Assembly: GCF_013407595.1 (NCBI RefSeq)
Contig: NZ_JABEKX010000001.1
Location: forward strand, 1-64,000
From: Lacticaseibacillus absianus
GTDB taxonomy: Bacteria; Bacillota; Bacilli; Lactobacillales; Lactobacillaceae
Reading direction: 5' to 3'
DNA: 64,000 nucleotides
Within the stretch, counting starts at the first letter, position 1. Each line of letters opens with the position of its first letter. The position numbers were made by a program, and so were the translations under genes. The notes below the pieces were generated by a model. It made no database searches, was not told the origin of the DNA, and worked only from the letters and a program-made list of their open reading frames with translations. Below, one piece after another: positions 39,024 through 47,690 of the stretch.

Positions 39024-39546
39024 AGTAGTCTCCTCCTAGTATTGTTTTGAGTGCCGCGCGTCCCCGGCGCAGCCGGGTCTTGATCGTCGCTTCCGGCGTG
39101 TTGAGCAAGCGGCTGATCTCGCGGATCGGCAGGTCTTGGTAATAAAATAACTGCAGGGTCTGGCGGTACTCCGCCTTGAGTTGCGTGAACGCCGCCAGCA
39201 GGTCCACATGCTGCTCGAGGTCTGCCGGCGGCGCCGGGGCCTGCTCCCCGACGGCCAGCGTCGGGGTCTCACTGGCCCGCAACGTGTAGACGCGTTGCGC
39301 CTGCCGGATCAGGATCCGCGTGAACCAGGTGACAAATAGCGCCGGCTCGCGCAGGTGCCGCACGGCCACCACCGCCTGCGTCGTGGCCTCTTGCAGACAC
39401 TCTAAGGCGTCCTGTTCGTTGCCCACGTACAAGTAAGCGGTCCGGTACAGATAGTCCCCACGCCCCGCCAACAGTCGCTCCAGCGCAGTGCGGTCCCCGC
39501 GCACCGCGCGCTTCGCCAGCGACAATTCGTGCGCCGTTAGTGTCAT
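39016..39546 (-). CDS. ECF-subfamily RNA polymerase sigma factor
   Basis: A 176-residue sigma-70 group 4 factor. Region 2 (about 10-85) contains DYLYRTAYLYVGNEQDALECLQEA; region 4 (about 110-170) contains LKAEYRQTLQLFYYQDLPIR and LLNTPEATIKTRLRRGRAAL. It would direct transcription from promoters with a GAAAC -35. Its own leader carries TGAAAC at 39592-39597, so it is probably autoregulated. It is followed by its presumed anti-sigma gene with an 8-base overlap. ATG 39546 has GGAGGGGG upstream. Confidence 0.92.
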   Translation of the reverse strand: MTLTAHELSLAKRAVRGDRTALERLLAGRGDYLYRTAYLYVGNEQDALECLQEATTQAVVAVRHLREPALFVTWFTRILIRQAQRVYTLRASETPTLAVGEQAPAPPADLEQHVDLLAAFTQLKAEYRQTLQLFYYQDLPIREISRLLNTPEATIKTRLRRGRAALKTILGGDYYG

Positions 39547-39569
39547 AAGCCCCCTCCTTTCGCCCCATT

Positions 39570-39597
39570 AGTGGCCGGTTTGGGCCCAAAAGTTTCA
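39570..39597 (-). promoter_or_regulatory. Candidate autoregulated ECF promoter
   Basis: On the minus strand TGAAACTTTT (the -35 starts at 39597) is followed after about 17 bases by CCACTAAT. The -35 is a textbook ECF sigma-V/M-type element; the -10 is less certain. Confidence 0.5.
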
Positions 39598-39614
39598 CCC
39601 CCGCCCAATTATTA

Positions 39615-39653
39615 CCGCCTTGGTCGCTAAGCTCAGCTTAGCGACCAAGGCGG
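39615..39653. repeat. Perfect 18-bp inverted repeat upstream of the sigma promoter
   Basis: CCGCCTTGGTCGCTAAGC, loop TCA, then the exact complement. It lies 18 bases upstream of the TGAAAC element and could be a boundary hairpin or a binding site. No T tract is present. Confidence 0.7.
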
Positions 39654-39675
39654 AGGCCGTCAAAGGGGCCGTTGA

Positions 39676-39693
39676 TTATTGCCCGGGCAATAA
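39676..39693. promoter_or_regulatory. Perfect palindrome, Noc-box-like
   Basis: TTATTGCCCGGGCAATAA is fully self-complementary. Its central 14 bases match 12 of 14 of ATTTCCCGGGAAAT. Confidence 0.4.
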
Positions 39694-39718
39694 CCAGCGG
39701 CGGTTACGCACGCCAAAA

Positions 39719-39758
39719 ATCGCGCCACGCGGCAACCAAAGTTGCGGCGTGGCGCGAT
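39719..39758 (-). terminator. Terminator of the multicopper oxidase gene
   Basis: ATCGCGCCACGC-GCAAC-CAAA-GTTGC-GCGTGGCGCGAT with AAAAA before it (T run on the minus strand). Confidence 0.88.
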
Positions 39759-39779
39759 CGTCATGTCCGGTGTCGCTGA

Positions 39780-41318
39780 CTACATCTCCATCCCCATCTC
39801 GTGGTAGGCGTCCATCCCCGCCATCCACAAATCGGCCGGATCGATCCCGCGCTCCGTGGCGAAGGCCTTCATCAGGGTATCCATGTCCATCAAATGGTAG
39901 TGCGGCATCGGCCTGTTCGGGTCGTAGGTCTGGATCTGCGCCATCATGCCGCCATCCTCGTGTTCGATAATGTGGCAGTGGTACATGTAGACGCCGGGCA
40001 GGTCGAAGCGGACCAGCAGCCGCACGGTCTCACCGGGGTTGACGCCGACTGTGTCCTTGTAGCCGTGTTCGTTGGGGTACGGGGCGTGGCCATTGCGCGA
40101 GACGACCAGGAACTGGGTCCCGTGCACATGGAATGGATGGACCATGCCGCCGTGCATCGTGTTGGTGTTGGTGACGTCCCAATACTGCGCCAGGCCGACC
40201 GGCTGTGTCGCGTCGATGCGCTGCATGTTGAACTTCTTGCCATCCAGCATCACTTCCTCGTCCATGCCACTCATCACGATCTGGCGGATCGGCGTCGTCG
40301 CCGCGACTTGCGGGGCATGGATCGTCAGCAGGTGGGCCGGCAGCGGCGTGGTCGCCGCAGCGAAGGCGTGGATACGGAAGGTCACGATCGGCACGTCGTC
40401 GCTGTACAGGCGCACCTCATCGCCGTCGTGGTAACCGGCAAAGTCCAGCACGACCTCGGCGCGCTCCGCGCAGGTCAGCATCAGCTTGGTCAGCCGAACC
40501 GGCTCGGGCAACAAGCTAGAATCTCCGGCGATCTGGGTGAACGGCAGGTCGTCGCTCAGGTGCAACCGCCATTCCCGCCGGTTGGCCCCATCCAGCAGGC
40601 GCAAGCGCAAGCGCTGCGTGGTGACGTCGAAGACGGGATTGACCGTCCCGTTGATCATCGCCGTCGGCCCCTGCACGCCGTCCGGATCGTAGTCGGCGCG
40701 GTAGTCCCACTGGTTATCCGCGTGGAAGCGGCGGTCTTGCAGGACCAGCGGGATATCATCGACCCCGTACGTGTGCGGCAATGGGAGCTGGTCCTCGTGG
40801 TCGTCCTTGACGATCACCATCGTCGCCAGCCCGTGCCAAACCTGCTCGGCTGTGCTCGGACACGGGTGCGCGTGCAACCACGTCGTCGCCGCCGGCTGGT
40901 CGAGGGTGAAGTCGATCTGTTTGCTTTCGCCCGGATAGACCGGGGCGTGACACCCGCCATCGACATAGGGCCCGCTGACCGCCAAGCCGTGCCAGTGGAA
41001 CGTCGTCAGCTCCTTGAGGTGGTTCTGGAGCGTGACGTGAATGTGCTTCCCGACCCGGTAGACGATGGTCTGCCCCAGCAGACTGGCGTTATACCCCCAT
41101 GTCCGGGTCTTCGCCCCCGGCAGGATCTGGGTCTCACCAGCCATGGCCGTCACCGTGTACCAGACGTCGGTCTCCGTCTCCGCATCCGGCTGCAGTAGCG
41201 GCGGGATCGCCAGCGGTTGGGCCGGGGCCGGATCGACGACCAGCGGCACGTAGCCGCCATCATGGGTATTGAATGCCGGTTCATCAAAAAAGTAATCCGT
41301 AAACAACTCGTTTGCCAT
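39780..41318 (-). CDS. Multicopper oxidase (laccase/CueO-like)
   Basis: A 512-residue three-cupredoxin enzyme. All copper motifs are present: HWHG (TTFHWHGLAVSG), HAH (WLHAHPCPST), HPFHVHG (GMVHPFHVHGTQF) and HCHIIEHEDGGMM with type-1 copper ligands. No Sec or Tat signal is visible at the N terminus (MANELFTDYFFDEPAFNTHD), so it may be cytoplasmic, as in other lactobacilli laccases. It oxidises Cu(I), phenols or Fe(II). The C terminus is Met-rich (MDMDTLM, MAGMDAYHEMGMEM), which fits copper binding. ATG 41318 follows GGGGAGG. Confidence 0.95.
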   Translation of the reverse strand: MANELFTDYFFDEPAFNTHDGGYVPLVVDPAPAQPLAIPPLLQPDAETETDVWYTVTAMAGETQILPGAKTRTWGYNASLLGQTIVYRVGKHIHVTLQNHLKELTTFHWHGLAVSGPYVDGGCHAPVYPGESKQIDFTLDQPAATTWLHAHPCPSTAEQVWHGLATMVIVKDDHEDQLPLPHTYGVDDIPLVLQDRRFHADNQWDYRADYDPDGVQGPTAMINGTVNPVFDVTTQRLRLRLLDGANRREWRLHLSDDLPFTQIAGDSSLLPEPVRLTKLMLTCAERAEVVLDFAGYHDGDEVRLYSDDVPIVTFRIHAFAAATTPLPAHLLTIHAPQVAATTPIRQIVMSGMDEEVMLDGKKFNMQRIDATQPVGLAQYWDVTNTNTMHGGMVHPFHVHGTQFLVVSRNGHAPYPNEHGYKDTVGVNPGETVRLLVRFDLPGVYMYHCHIIEHEDGGMMAQIQTYDPNRPMPHYHLMDMDTLMKAFATERGIDPADLWMAGMDAYHEMGMEM

Positions 41319-41412
41319 TGTGTGCGCCTCCCCTTTTTACCCCTCCAGTTTACCACTTCAAGGATTAAATGGTGGGCAATTTAGGCTCCCCCTACTTAGA
41401 AGGGCGGGAACA

Positions 41413-41454
41413 GACAAAGGCCGCCGCACCTTGATCGGTACGGCGGCCTTTGTC
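41413..41454 (-). terminator. Terminator of the 41484-43325 gene
   Basis: GACAAAGGCCGCCG pairs with CGGCGGCCTTTGTC. Confidence 0.88.
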
Positions 41455-41483
41455 GGTTATCGTGCGCTCATCCAGGGACCCGC

Positions 41484-43325
41484 CTACTTCAGCGCCGCGT
41501 TCCCCACTTGGCCGACGACGCTGCCTTGCGCGTCCGCCACACGGGCGGTGAAGGTCAGCTGGTCGCCAGGCTGGATGAAGCGGGCGAGTGGGTCAGTCTT
41601 GGTGCTGACCGTGTAGACCACGGCCTGACCCTGGAGCAGGAAGCTCATCGTGTCACCGCTCAGGCTGATGCGTTGCACGGTGCCGGTCACGGCCCGTTTC
41701 TTACCGGTCGTGGCGCTGGCGGTCGGGTCATCCCCGAAGAGGCTGCGGTACTTGGCCAGCGCGGCGTCCGCGCTGTCGCCGGTCGCCACAGTGCTCTGGG
41801 TGCCGTTGCCGCTGGCGAGCAGGTAGACATAGCTGCGGAAGGCGTTGGACGAGTCAAGCATGGAGACGACCCAGGTCGGGCGCCCGTCGATCCGGTAGAG
41901 CATCGGCATCTTCGGCTTCCAGCCGGTCTGCTTCATCATGTCCTTGGCCAGCTTCTGCGCCCGGTCCGGCGTCATCGCATCATGGTGCTCCCGGTAATAG
42001 TAGGTCTTACCGGTCGCGGCATCGGTGAAGGTATAGCCCATCACCGACGTCTGGGTCGACTTGGCCGAGGTCAGCGCCTGCTGGTAGTAGATCTGGCCGT
42101 CGTACATCACGGGCGTCACGTCATTGTCATTGCCCTCAGTGCCGGCGCCACTGACCGCGATCATCACGCCGGTGCGCGCACCGCCGAAGCCGTTGGCGTT
42201 CCACCACCCGTTACGTTCGCTGCCCCACGCGGCGACCTGGTCGCTGGCCGTGGTCGGATCGATCGCGACGTCCAGCCAGGCCGGTTTTTGACTCAAGTTC
42301 TTATAGAACTTCAGCTTGCCGGTCTCCGCATTCAGGGTCACGACCGCCTTGTGGCGAAAATCCTGGCGGTTGGTCACGCCGTAGCGCCGCACTAAGGTGG
42401 CGACGTAGTACGGTGTGCCATCGGTCGCAATCTCCAGCTGCGGCGCGTTGGCCATCAGCACGTACCCGGAGTTGGCCGTCGCCGCGTACATCAGGCGCTT
42501 GGCGTCCTTACCAAAGTACGCTGCCGGGGTATACCGCATCGCTTTTTTAACAAACTTCGGCGCCGCAGACTTGCTGGTCGCGTCCACGGTGAAGTAACCA
42601 TCGACCTGCTTGTAGCGCAGGTAGCGGAAGAAGCTGCCGTCAAAATCGAGCGGGGCCACGTACACCAGCTTGCCGTCGTTGATCTGCGCGCGCACGTGCT
42701 TGACCTCGTAGACGTTAGCGTTCGGGATGTTGCTCAGCGAATTGTTGACCTGCGTCAGGACCGTCGCTGGCGCGTTGACCACTGGGGCCTGTGCCTTCTG
42801 GCTCCCGACGACCGGCATCGGCGCCTTGCTGGTCGAGTCGCGACTGACCACCGGGGTCGCCAGCGCGATCTGCTTGGCGTCGACGATCCCCATCACGGTG
42901 AACACGCCCCACGCAACGACCATCAGTGCCACGCCCAACCCGGCCAGCTTGGCGAACTGCCGCCCCATCTTCGTCGGCTTAGCCGGCTGCTTGGGGGTGA
43001 CGTCCTGCCGGTCTTTGGCGTGCTTACCCGGCTGGGCGAACTGCCGCCAATCGACGCGGACCGGCGACCCGGCATTGGCGGCCACGACCAGTGCCATCAC
43101 CACCAGGCTCAGCAGGTTGCCCAACACCGTGGTCGCCAGACTCGGCTCCGGCAGGGTGAAGTACAGCCACCCCGTCGCCAGCACGAACAGCCCCAGCGTC
43201 TCGACCGCTAACGCCAGTGCCCGTCGGCTGCGCTGATGGCTTGCCAGCGCCACAACGCCGAGCAGGCCCACGACGACCCCTGCCGCCGTGAAGCGCAGGG
43301 TGATCCCCAAGAATAATCCCAACAT
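41484..43325 (-). CDS. Large membrane-anchored protein of unknown function
   Basis: A 613-residue protein that I cannot assign. Residues 1-85 contain three membrane helices; a Lys/Pro-rich cytosolic linker (about 95-125) leads to a fourth helix (about 130-150), and residues 150-613 should be outside the cell. The outer part has repeated strand-rich blocks (GKLVYVAPLDFDGSFFRYLR, APQLEIATDGTPYYVATLVR, LNAETGKLKFY, MYDGQIYYQQALTS), reminiscent of PepSY-like or CvfB-like surface repeats, and ends with an OB-like segment (ISLSGDTMSFLLQGQAVVYT). ATG 43325 has GGAGG 8 bases upstream. It has its own terminator. Confidence 0.75.
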   Translation of the reverse strand: MLGLFLGITLRFTAAGVVVGLLGVVALASHQRSRRALALAVETLGLFVLATGWLYFTLPEPSLATTVLGNLLSLVVMALVVAANAGSPVRVDWRQFAQPGKHAKDRQDVTPKQPAKPTKMGRQFAKLAGLGVALMVVAWGVFTVMGIVDAKQIALATPVVSRDSTSKAPMPVVGSQKAQAPVVNAPATVLTQVNNSLSNIPNANVYEVKHVRAQINDGKLVYVAPLDFDGSFFRYLRYKQVDGYFTVDATSKSAAPKFVKKAMRYTPAAYFGKDAKRLMYAATANSGYVLMANAPQLEIATDGTPYYVATLVRRYGVTNRQDFRHKAVVTLNAETGKLKFYKNLSQKPAWLDVAIDPTTASDQVAAWGSERNGWWNANGFGGARTGVMIAVSGAGTEGNDNDVTPVMYDGQIYYQQALTSAKSTQTSVMGYTFTDAATGKTYYYREHHDAMTPDRAQKLAKDMMKQTGWKPKMPMLYRIDGRPTWVVSMLDSSNAFRSYVYLLASGNGTQSTVATGDSADAALAKYRSLFGDDPTASATTGKKRAVTGTVQRISLSGDTMSFLLQGQAVVYTVSTKTDPLARFIQPGDQLTFTARVADAQGSVVGQVGNAALK

Positions 43326-43440
43326 GTATGCATTCCTCCATTATGTACGGGCGTCGCCGCCCTAGACCATGTGGGTAGTATGGCCCACCGGCGGCTGTCT
43401 GCGCATCGGGCGCAAGGCGGACTTGTCTCGGCGCGCCGCG

Positions 43441-44616
43441 TCAGTCCTGATGGGGGATCGCGGCCCAGTCGATCTTGCGGTCCTTGAAGTAGTACTCGCG
43501 GTCGTGGGCATTGACTGGCCGGAGCACCTTGCACGGATCACCCACCGCAACGACATTGTCCGGCAGGTCGCGCGTCACCACGCTCCCGGCGCCGACCACG
43601 ACGTTATCGCCGATGGTCACCCCGGGCAGCACGATCACCCCGGCCCCCAGCCAACAGTTACGGCCGATGCGCACCGGCATGTTGTACTGGTACCCGCGCT
43701 CGCGCAGGCTGGGGTCGACCGGATGCCCAGCTGTCGCCAGCACGACATTCGGGCCGATCATCGTGTAGTCGCCGACGTAGATCGGCCCGTCGTCGACCAT
43801 CGTTAGCCCGTAGTTGGCGTAGATCTGTCGCCCGAAAAACGCGTGGTGCCCGCCCCAATTCGCGTGCATCGGCGCTTCAATGTAACAATCCGGGCCGATC
43901 GCCCCGAACATCGTCGTCAGCATCTCGCTGCGGCGCGCCTGCTCAGACGGCAGCGTCTGGTTGTAGCGCGCCTGCAGATCCTGCCACTTCAACTGCTCTG
44001 CCATCAGCGCCGGATCGCTCGGCACGTACAAATCCCCGTTACGCAAAACATCATCCATGTTCATCTCTCCTTTATTCCAGTCGCGGCTCGGTCGACCGCC
44101 GACAACGCACCCGCTGGGCAGATCATGGGTGACCACGCTGCCCGGGGCCACCCAGACCGAATCGCCCACCGTCACGCCTGGCATCACCGTCACGCCGGCG
44201 CCTATGACACAGCGGGCCCCGATCGTGATCGCCTGGTTGTGCACCCAGCCCGCCTCGCGCAGCGCCGGCCACACCGGATGGCCCCCAGTCGCCAGCGTCA
44301 CGTTGACGTCCAGCACCGTGTCGGCCCCGATCGTGATCGGCCCGTCGTCGACCAGCATCAGGCCGGCCCCTGCACGGACGCGGGCGCCCAGCGTCACATG
44401 CGCCAACCCCCAGTTCGCGTGCACCGGACTGCTCAGCGTGCACCCCGGGCCCGCCGCCGCGCACAGCTGCGGCAGCTGCACCGCACGCGCCGGGTCGCTC
44501 GGCGCCAGCGCATTGAAGCGTGCCAGCGCGTCTTGCCGCGCCAGTTGCGCCGTCAGCATCGTGGGGTCGCTCGGCCAGTACAGCGCGCCATTGGCTAGTT
44601 CTGCAAAGTCATCCAT
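43441..44616 (-). CDS. Two maltose-type O-acetyltransferases fused in one frame
   Basis: A 391-residue protein made of two complete left-handed beta-helix acetyltransferases (about 1-185 and 187-391). Both halves have the Mac start (LYWPSDPTMLTAQLARQDAL; LYVPSDPALMAEQLKWQDLQ), HANWG, the catalytic His (ATGGHPV; ATAGHPV) and GAGVTVMPGVTVGD or GAGVIVLPGVTIGD. The first half ends at GGRPSRDW, about 15 residues short of the family end, and runs straight through a ribosome site (AAAGGAGAG) into the second start, MNMDDVL (ATG 44064 or 44058). It is most simply a tandem duplication whose first stop codon was lost. The second half can still be translated alone. ATG 44616 has GGGGAGG upstream. Confidence 0.9.
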   Translation of the reverse strand: MDDFAELANGALYWPSDPTMLTAQLARQDALARFNALAPSDPARAVQLPQLCAAAGPGCTLSSPVHANWGLAHVTLGARVRAGAGLMLVDDGPITIGADTVLDVNVTLATGGHPVWPALREAGWVHNQAITIGARCVIGAGVTVMPGVTVGDSVWVAPGSVVTHDLPSGCVVGGRPSRDWNKGEMNMDDVLRNGDLYVPSDPALMAEQLKWQDLQARYNQTLPSEQARRSEMLTTMFGAIGPDCYIEAPMHANWGGHHAFFGRQIYANYGLTMVDDGPIYVGDYTMIGPNVVLATAGHPVDPSLRERGYQYNMPVRIGRNCWLGAGVIVLPGVTIGDNVVVGAGSVVTRDLPDNVVAVGDPCKVLRPVNAHDREYYFKDRKIDWAAIPHQD

Positions 44617-44766
44617 CACGTCACCTCCCCGCTAGTGTAACCGATATCACGGTTCAGGAGAAGGGCCAGCGCAAGCGGATCCAAAAAGGGGACTTGACCA
44701 ACGTCTCGTCCCCTCATTCATGCACGCTGCGCCCACCAACCTCGCAGGCCCCAAGGCCGAGCGCGG

Positions 44767-45327
44767 TCAGTCGTCGTCTTCATCCTCATCGACCTCGACG
44801 AGCCCTTCCCAGGCCGTCTTGCCAAGGAAGGCCTGGAGCTTGCGGGTCGCCGCGTTGTTTGCGCCGCGCAACCCGGTCAGCCAAGCGGCCATCGCGGGGC
44901 GGTCCTCGCGTTGGGCGAGCTTGATCGCCCGGTCGATGAACAGGTTGGCCGTCGTGAAGTCATGGGCCGTCGCATCGACGACGGTCGCCGCATCGGCGTA
45001 CTTCAGCCGTGGATCCTCGGCGATCTTCGTGTAGGTCGTCAGCTCCTGGACCGTGGCGGGCGGCAACTCGTTTTCATCCAGCAACAGGCCACCGAGCGCG
45101 TCGATCTGCGTGCGGTTGGTGGCGATCAGGTCGGTGTAGACTTGCTGGAGCGCGTAACTCTGTGGCCCGTGGACGAACCACAGCGCCTGGTGGAGCTTGA
45201 CGTCCATCACCCAGAGGTTCGCGAGGATGTGGCCGGTCATCGCGCCAGCGGTCGGCTTGTGGTGGTCCGCGTCGGCCTTGGCGACTTCAGCTTGGTACTT
45301 GGCCTCGAGTTCTGCTTGTGTTGGCAT
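44767..45327 (-). CDS. Dps/ferritin-like protein
   Basis: A 186-residue member of the Dps family. LWVMDVKLHQALWFVHGPQSYALQQVYTDL holds the His residues of the ferroxidase site (blocks LHQALWFVHG and LQQVYTDL), and the four-helix layout is kept. The C-terminal tail is very acidic (EVDEDEDDD). It would store or detoxify iron and limit hydroxyl-radical damage. It follows the HMA protein gene by 13 bases and shares its promoter, which has the same FNR-like box as the metal ATPase. A second, more typical Dps is encoded at 57433. ATG 45327 follows GGAGG. Confidence 0.88.
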   Translation of the reverse strand: MPTQAELEAKYQAEVAKADADHHKPTAGAMTGHILANLWVMDVKLHQALWFVHGPQSYALQQVYTDLIATNRTQIDALGGLLLDENELPPATVQELTTYTKIAEDPRLKYADAATVVDATAHDFTTANLFIDRAIKLAQREDRPAMAAWLTGLRGANNAATRKLQAFLGKTAWEGLVEVDEDEDDD

Positions 45328-45340
45328 CTTGGTTTCCTCC

Positions 45341-45571
45341 TTACAGTGGCTTGACTTTGATTGACTGGACAGCGTAGCCGAGCTGGGTGACGACCTCGCT
45401 CAGCGTGTCCGCAGACACCTGACGGTCATCGAATTCCGCTTTGACCTTGCCGGCGTTGAACAGGACCTTGACCGTCCCGACGCCTGGGGTGTTCTTGACC
45501 GCCCCTTCGATCTTGGTCAGGCAAGACGGGCAGGTCAGCTCGTCCAGTTGCATGATGATCTTCTGATTCAT
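45341..45571 (-). CDS. HMA-domain metal-binding protein (copper-chaperone-like)
   Basis: A 76-residue single HMA domain with the metal site LTCPSCLTKIEGAV and the beta-alpha-beta-beta-alpha-beta pattern. It would carry a soft metal (Cu+, or Zn2+/Cd2+) to a pump or buffer it. The P-ATPase next door has no N-terminal HMA domain of its own, so this protein may serve it. ATG 45571 follows GGAGG. It is the first gene of an operon with the Dps-like gene. Confidence 0.92.
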   Translation of the reverse strand: MNQKIIMQLDELTCPSCLTKIEGAVKNTPGVGTVKVLFNAGKVKAEFDDRQVSADTLSEVVTQLGYAVQSIKVKPL

Positions 45572-45603
45572 AACAATTAGCCTCCTCTTTGATTGACCAC
45601 TTC

Positions 45604-45646
45604 AGTGTAATCCCCCGGCGACCAGTGCGACTTGACGCAGATCAAG
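45604..45646 (-). promoter_or_regulatory. HMA-dps promoter with FNR-like box
   Basis: CTTGACGCAGATCAAG at 45631-45646 matches TTGAT-N4-ATCAA with one change. TACACT (45604-45609, minus strand) is the -10. The box centre is 34.5 bases upstream of the -10 end, which places it near -41.5. Confidence 0.65.
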
Positions 45647-45647
45647 T

Positions 45648-47531
45648 TTAGGCCAGGTTTGACCTCCGGCCGCCGTAATCGATCAGGCGCATCGCGTTGA
45701 GGATCACGACTAGGATACTGGCCTCGTGGACGAACATCCCGCTGGCCATGTAGATGAACCCGGCGATCAGGCCCAGTAACAGGAACGCGACGACCGCGAT
45801 GGCGATGATAACGTTCTCGCGGGTGTTCCAGACCGTCTTTTTGGCCAACCGGTAGGCGTGCACCAGTGCGTCAAAACGCGACTGCATCAGCACCACGTCG
45901 CTGGTCTCGATCGCGACGTCGGTGCCGGACCCCATCGCGATGCCAATATCAGCAGTCGCCAGCGACGGCGAGTCGTTGATCCCGTCGCCGACGAAGGCCA
46001 CATGGCGCCCGGCCGCCTGAAACTGCCGCACGTACTCGACCTTCTCGTCCGGCATCAACCCGGCGTGGACCTCGTCCAGCCCCAGGTGCTTGGCGACGTA
46101 CTCGGCCGTCAGCGGGTTATCGCCCGTCAGCATCACCAGGTGTTTGGCCCCGGCTTGACGCAACGCGGCGAGCGCCGCCTTCGCCTCCGGTCGGATCACA
46201 TCCGCCACGCCGATCAGCGCCCGCACCGTCCCGGCCACCGCCAGGATGATGATCGAGCTGCCCGTCTGCTGCAGCGCACGCAGATCAGCCTGCTGCGTTG
46301 CGCTCAGCGCGACCTGGTGTGCTGCCAGCAGTTTCTCGTTGCCGGCACAGACCGGCTGGCCCGCGATCGTCGCGGTGACGCCTTGACCGCGCAGCGTCTG
46401 GTGGTCCACCAGCGCAACGTGGCGGTAGTCCAGCCCGCGGGTCGCGGCGGCTGCCAGGACCGCGCGCCCCAGCGGGTGATCGGACAGCGCTTCAAGCGCC
46501 GCCGCCTGCGTCAGCCACTCGTCGGCTGTGCCGCCGTACGTCTTGATGGCGGTCACCGCGGTCTCCCCCTTCGTCAACGTGCCGGTCTTGTCAAACACGA
46601 AGGTGTCGACCTTAGCGAAGGCCTCCATCGCCGTACCGCCTTTGACCAAGATCCCACGCTTGGCCCCGTTGCCGATCCCTGCCACGTTCGACACCGGCGC
46701 CCCGATCACCAGGGCCCCCGGGCAGCCGAGCACCAGCACCGTGATCGCCAGGCGCAGATCACGACTGAAGGCGAACACCACCAGCGCGATCAGGAGCACC
46801 GCCGGCGTGTAGGACTGCGCGAAGCGGTCGATGAACTTCTCCGCGTGGCTCTTGGTGTCCTGCGCGTCTTCGACCAGCTCGACGATCTTGGCGAAGGTCG
46901 TGTCATCCCCGACCTTCGTCGCTTGGACCTGCAGCGCGCCGTCGGCCAGCATCGTCCCGGAAAACACCGGGTCCCCGACACGCTTGTGCACCGCCCGCGA
47001 TTCACCGGTCACCGCCGCCTCATCCGCGTAGCCGTCGCCTTGCACGACGACGCCGTCGACCGGCAGCGCCGCGCCGGTTTTGACCACCACGATGTCGTCT
47101 TCCTCAACGTCATCGACGGCCACCGTCTCGGTCGTACCGTCCGCTTGCAGCACGACCGCCGTTGTCGGGGCCATCTCGGTCAGGCTGCGGATCGACGCCC
47201 GCGTTTTGGCCAACGTCTTGGCTTCCAGCACGTTCCCGAACAGGAATAAGAAGGTGACGATCGCGCTTTCGTTGTACTCACCGATCGCCAAGGCCCCGAT
47301 CACCGCGATCGTGACCAGTAGCTCGATCGACACCACCTTCACCCGCAGCGCCTGATAGGCGTGTAGCGCGATCGGCACCCCGGCGATCACGCTGGCAAGC
47401 GCCATCGGCACGGCGTACCCCAGCGCGCTGTGCGCGAAGTAGCGGCCGGCGAACCCGACCACGATCAGGCCCGCCGCCGCCGCGGTGATCTGCCCGTTAT
47501 GCGTCTGTAGCCACTTCTGAACTGTCATCAT
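45648..47531 (-). CDS. Heavy-metal P1B-type ATPase with CPG motif
   Basis: A 627-residue metal-exporting ATPase. It begins directly with membrane helices and has no HMA domain. Membrane helix 6 has GCPGALVIGAPVSNVAGIGN, so CPG replaces the usual CPC. Phosphorylation site DKTGTLTKGET, TGES in AVTGESRAV, HP motif in LSDHPLGRAV, and hinge FVGDGINDSPSLATADIGIAMG are intact. The substrate is a transition metal; CPG makes Cu+, Zn2+ or Fe2+ uncertain. The start is ATG 47531 or 47528, after GGGAG. Its promoter holds an FNR-like box identical to that before the HMA-dps operon. Confidence 0.92.
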   Translation of the reverse strand: MMTVQKWLQTHNGQITAAAAGLIVVGFAGRYFAHSALGYAVPMALASVIAGVPIALHAYQALRVKVVSIELLVTIAVIGALAIGEYNESAIVTFLFLFGNVLEAKTLAKTRASIRSLTEMAPTTAVVLQADGTTETVAVDDVEEDDIVVVKTGAALPVDGVVVQGDGYADEAAVTGESRAVHKRVGDPVFSGTMLADGALQVQATKVGDDTTFAKIVELVEDAQDTKSHAEKFIDRFAQSYTPAVLLIALVVFAFSRDLRLAITVLVLGCPGALVIGAPVSNVAGIGNGAKRGILVKGGTAMEAFAKVDTFVFDKTGTLTKGETAVTAIKTYGGTADEWLTQAAALEALSDHPLGRAVLAAAATRGLDYRHVALVDHQTLRGQGVTATIAGQPVCAGNEKLLAAHQVALSATQQADLRALQQTGSSIIILAVAGTVRALIGVADVIRPEAKAALAALRQAGAKHLVMLTGDNPLTAEYVAKHLGLDEVHAGLMPDEKVEYVRQFQAAGRHVAFVGDGINDSPSLATADIGIAMGSGTDVAIETSDVVLMQSRFDALVHAYRLAKKTVWNTRENVIIAIAVVAFLLLGLIAGFIYMASGMFVHEASILVVILNAMRLIDYGGRRSNLA

Positions 47532-47559
47532 CTCTCGCTCCCTTTGTTCTGATGACTCC

Positions 47560-47602
47560 AGTATAGGGGGCAACGCCGCAAGCCAACTTGACGCAGATCA
47601 AG
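47560..47602 (-). promoter_or_regulatory. Metal-ATPase promoter with FNR-like box
   Basis: CTTGACGCAGATCAAG at 47587-47602 is identical over 16 bases to that at 45631. TATACT (47560-47565, minus strand) is the -10. The centre-to--10 distance is 34.5 bases, the same as in the other promoter, giving about -41.5. Confidence 0.7.
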
Positions 47603-47690
47603 TTTGATCAATATTCTGACCAAAAGTTAGTGGTCACGCCTCGGCCATCCCCCCGCGGGATTTATGGCATAATGAAGCTGAGGTGATCTG

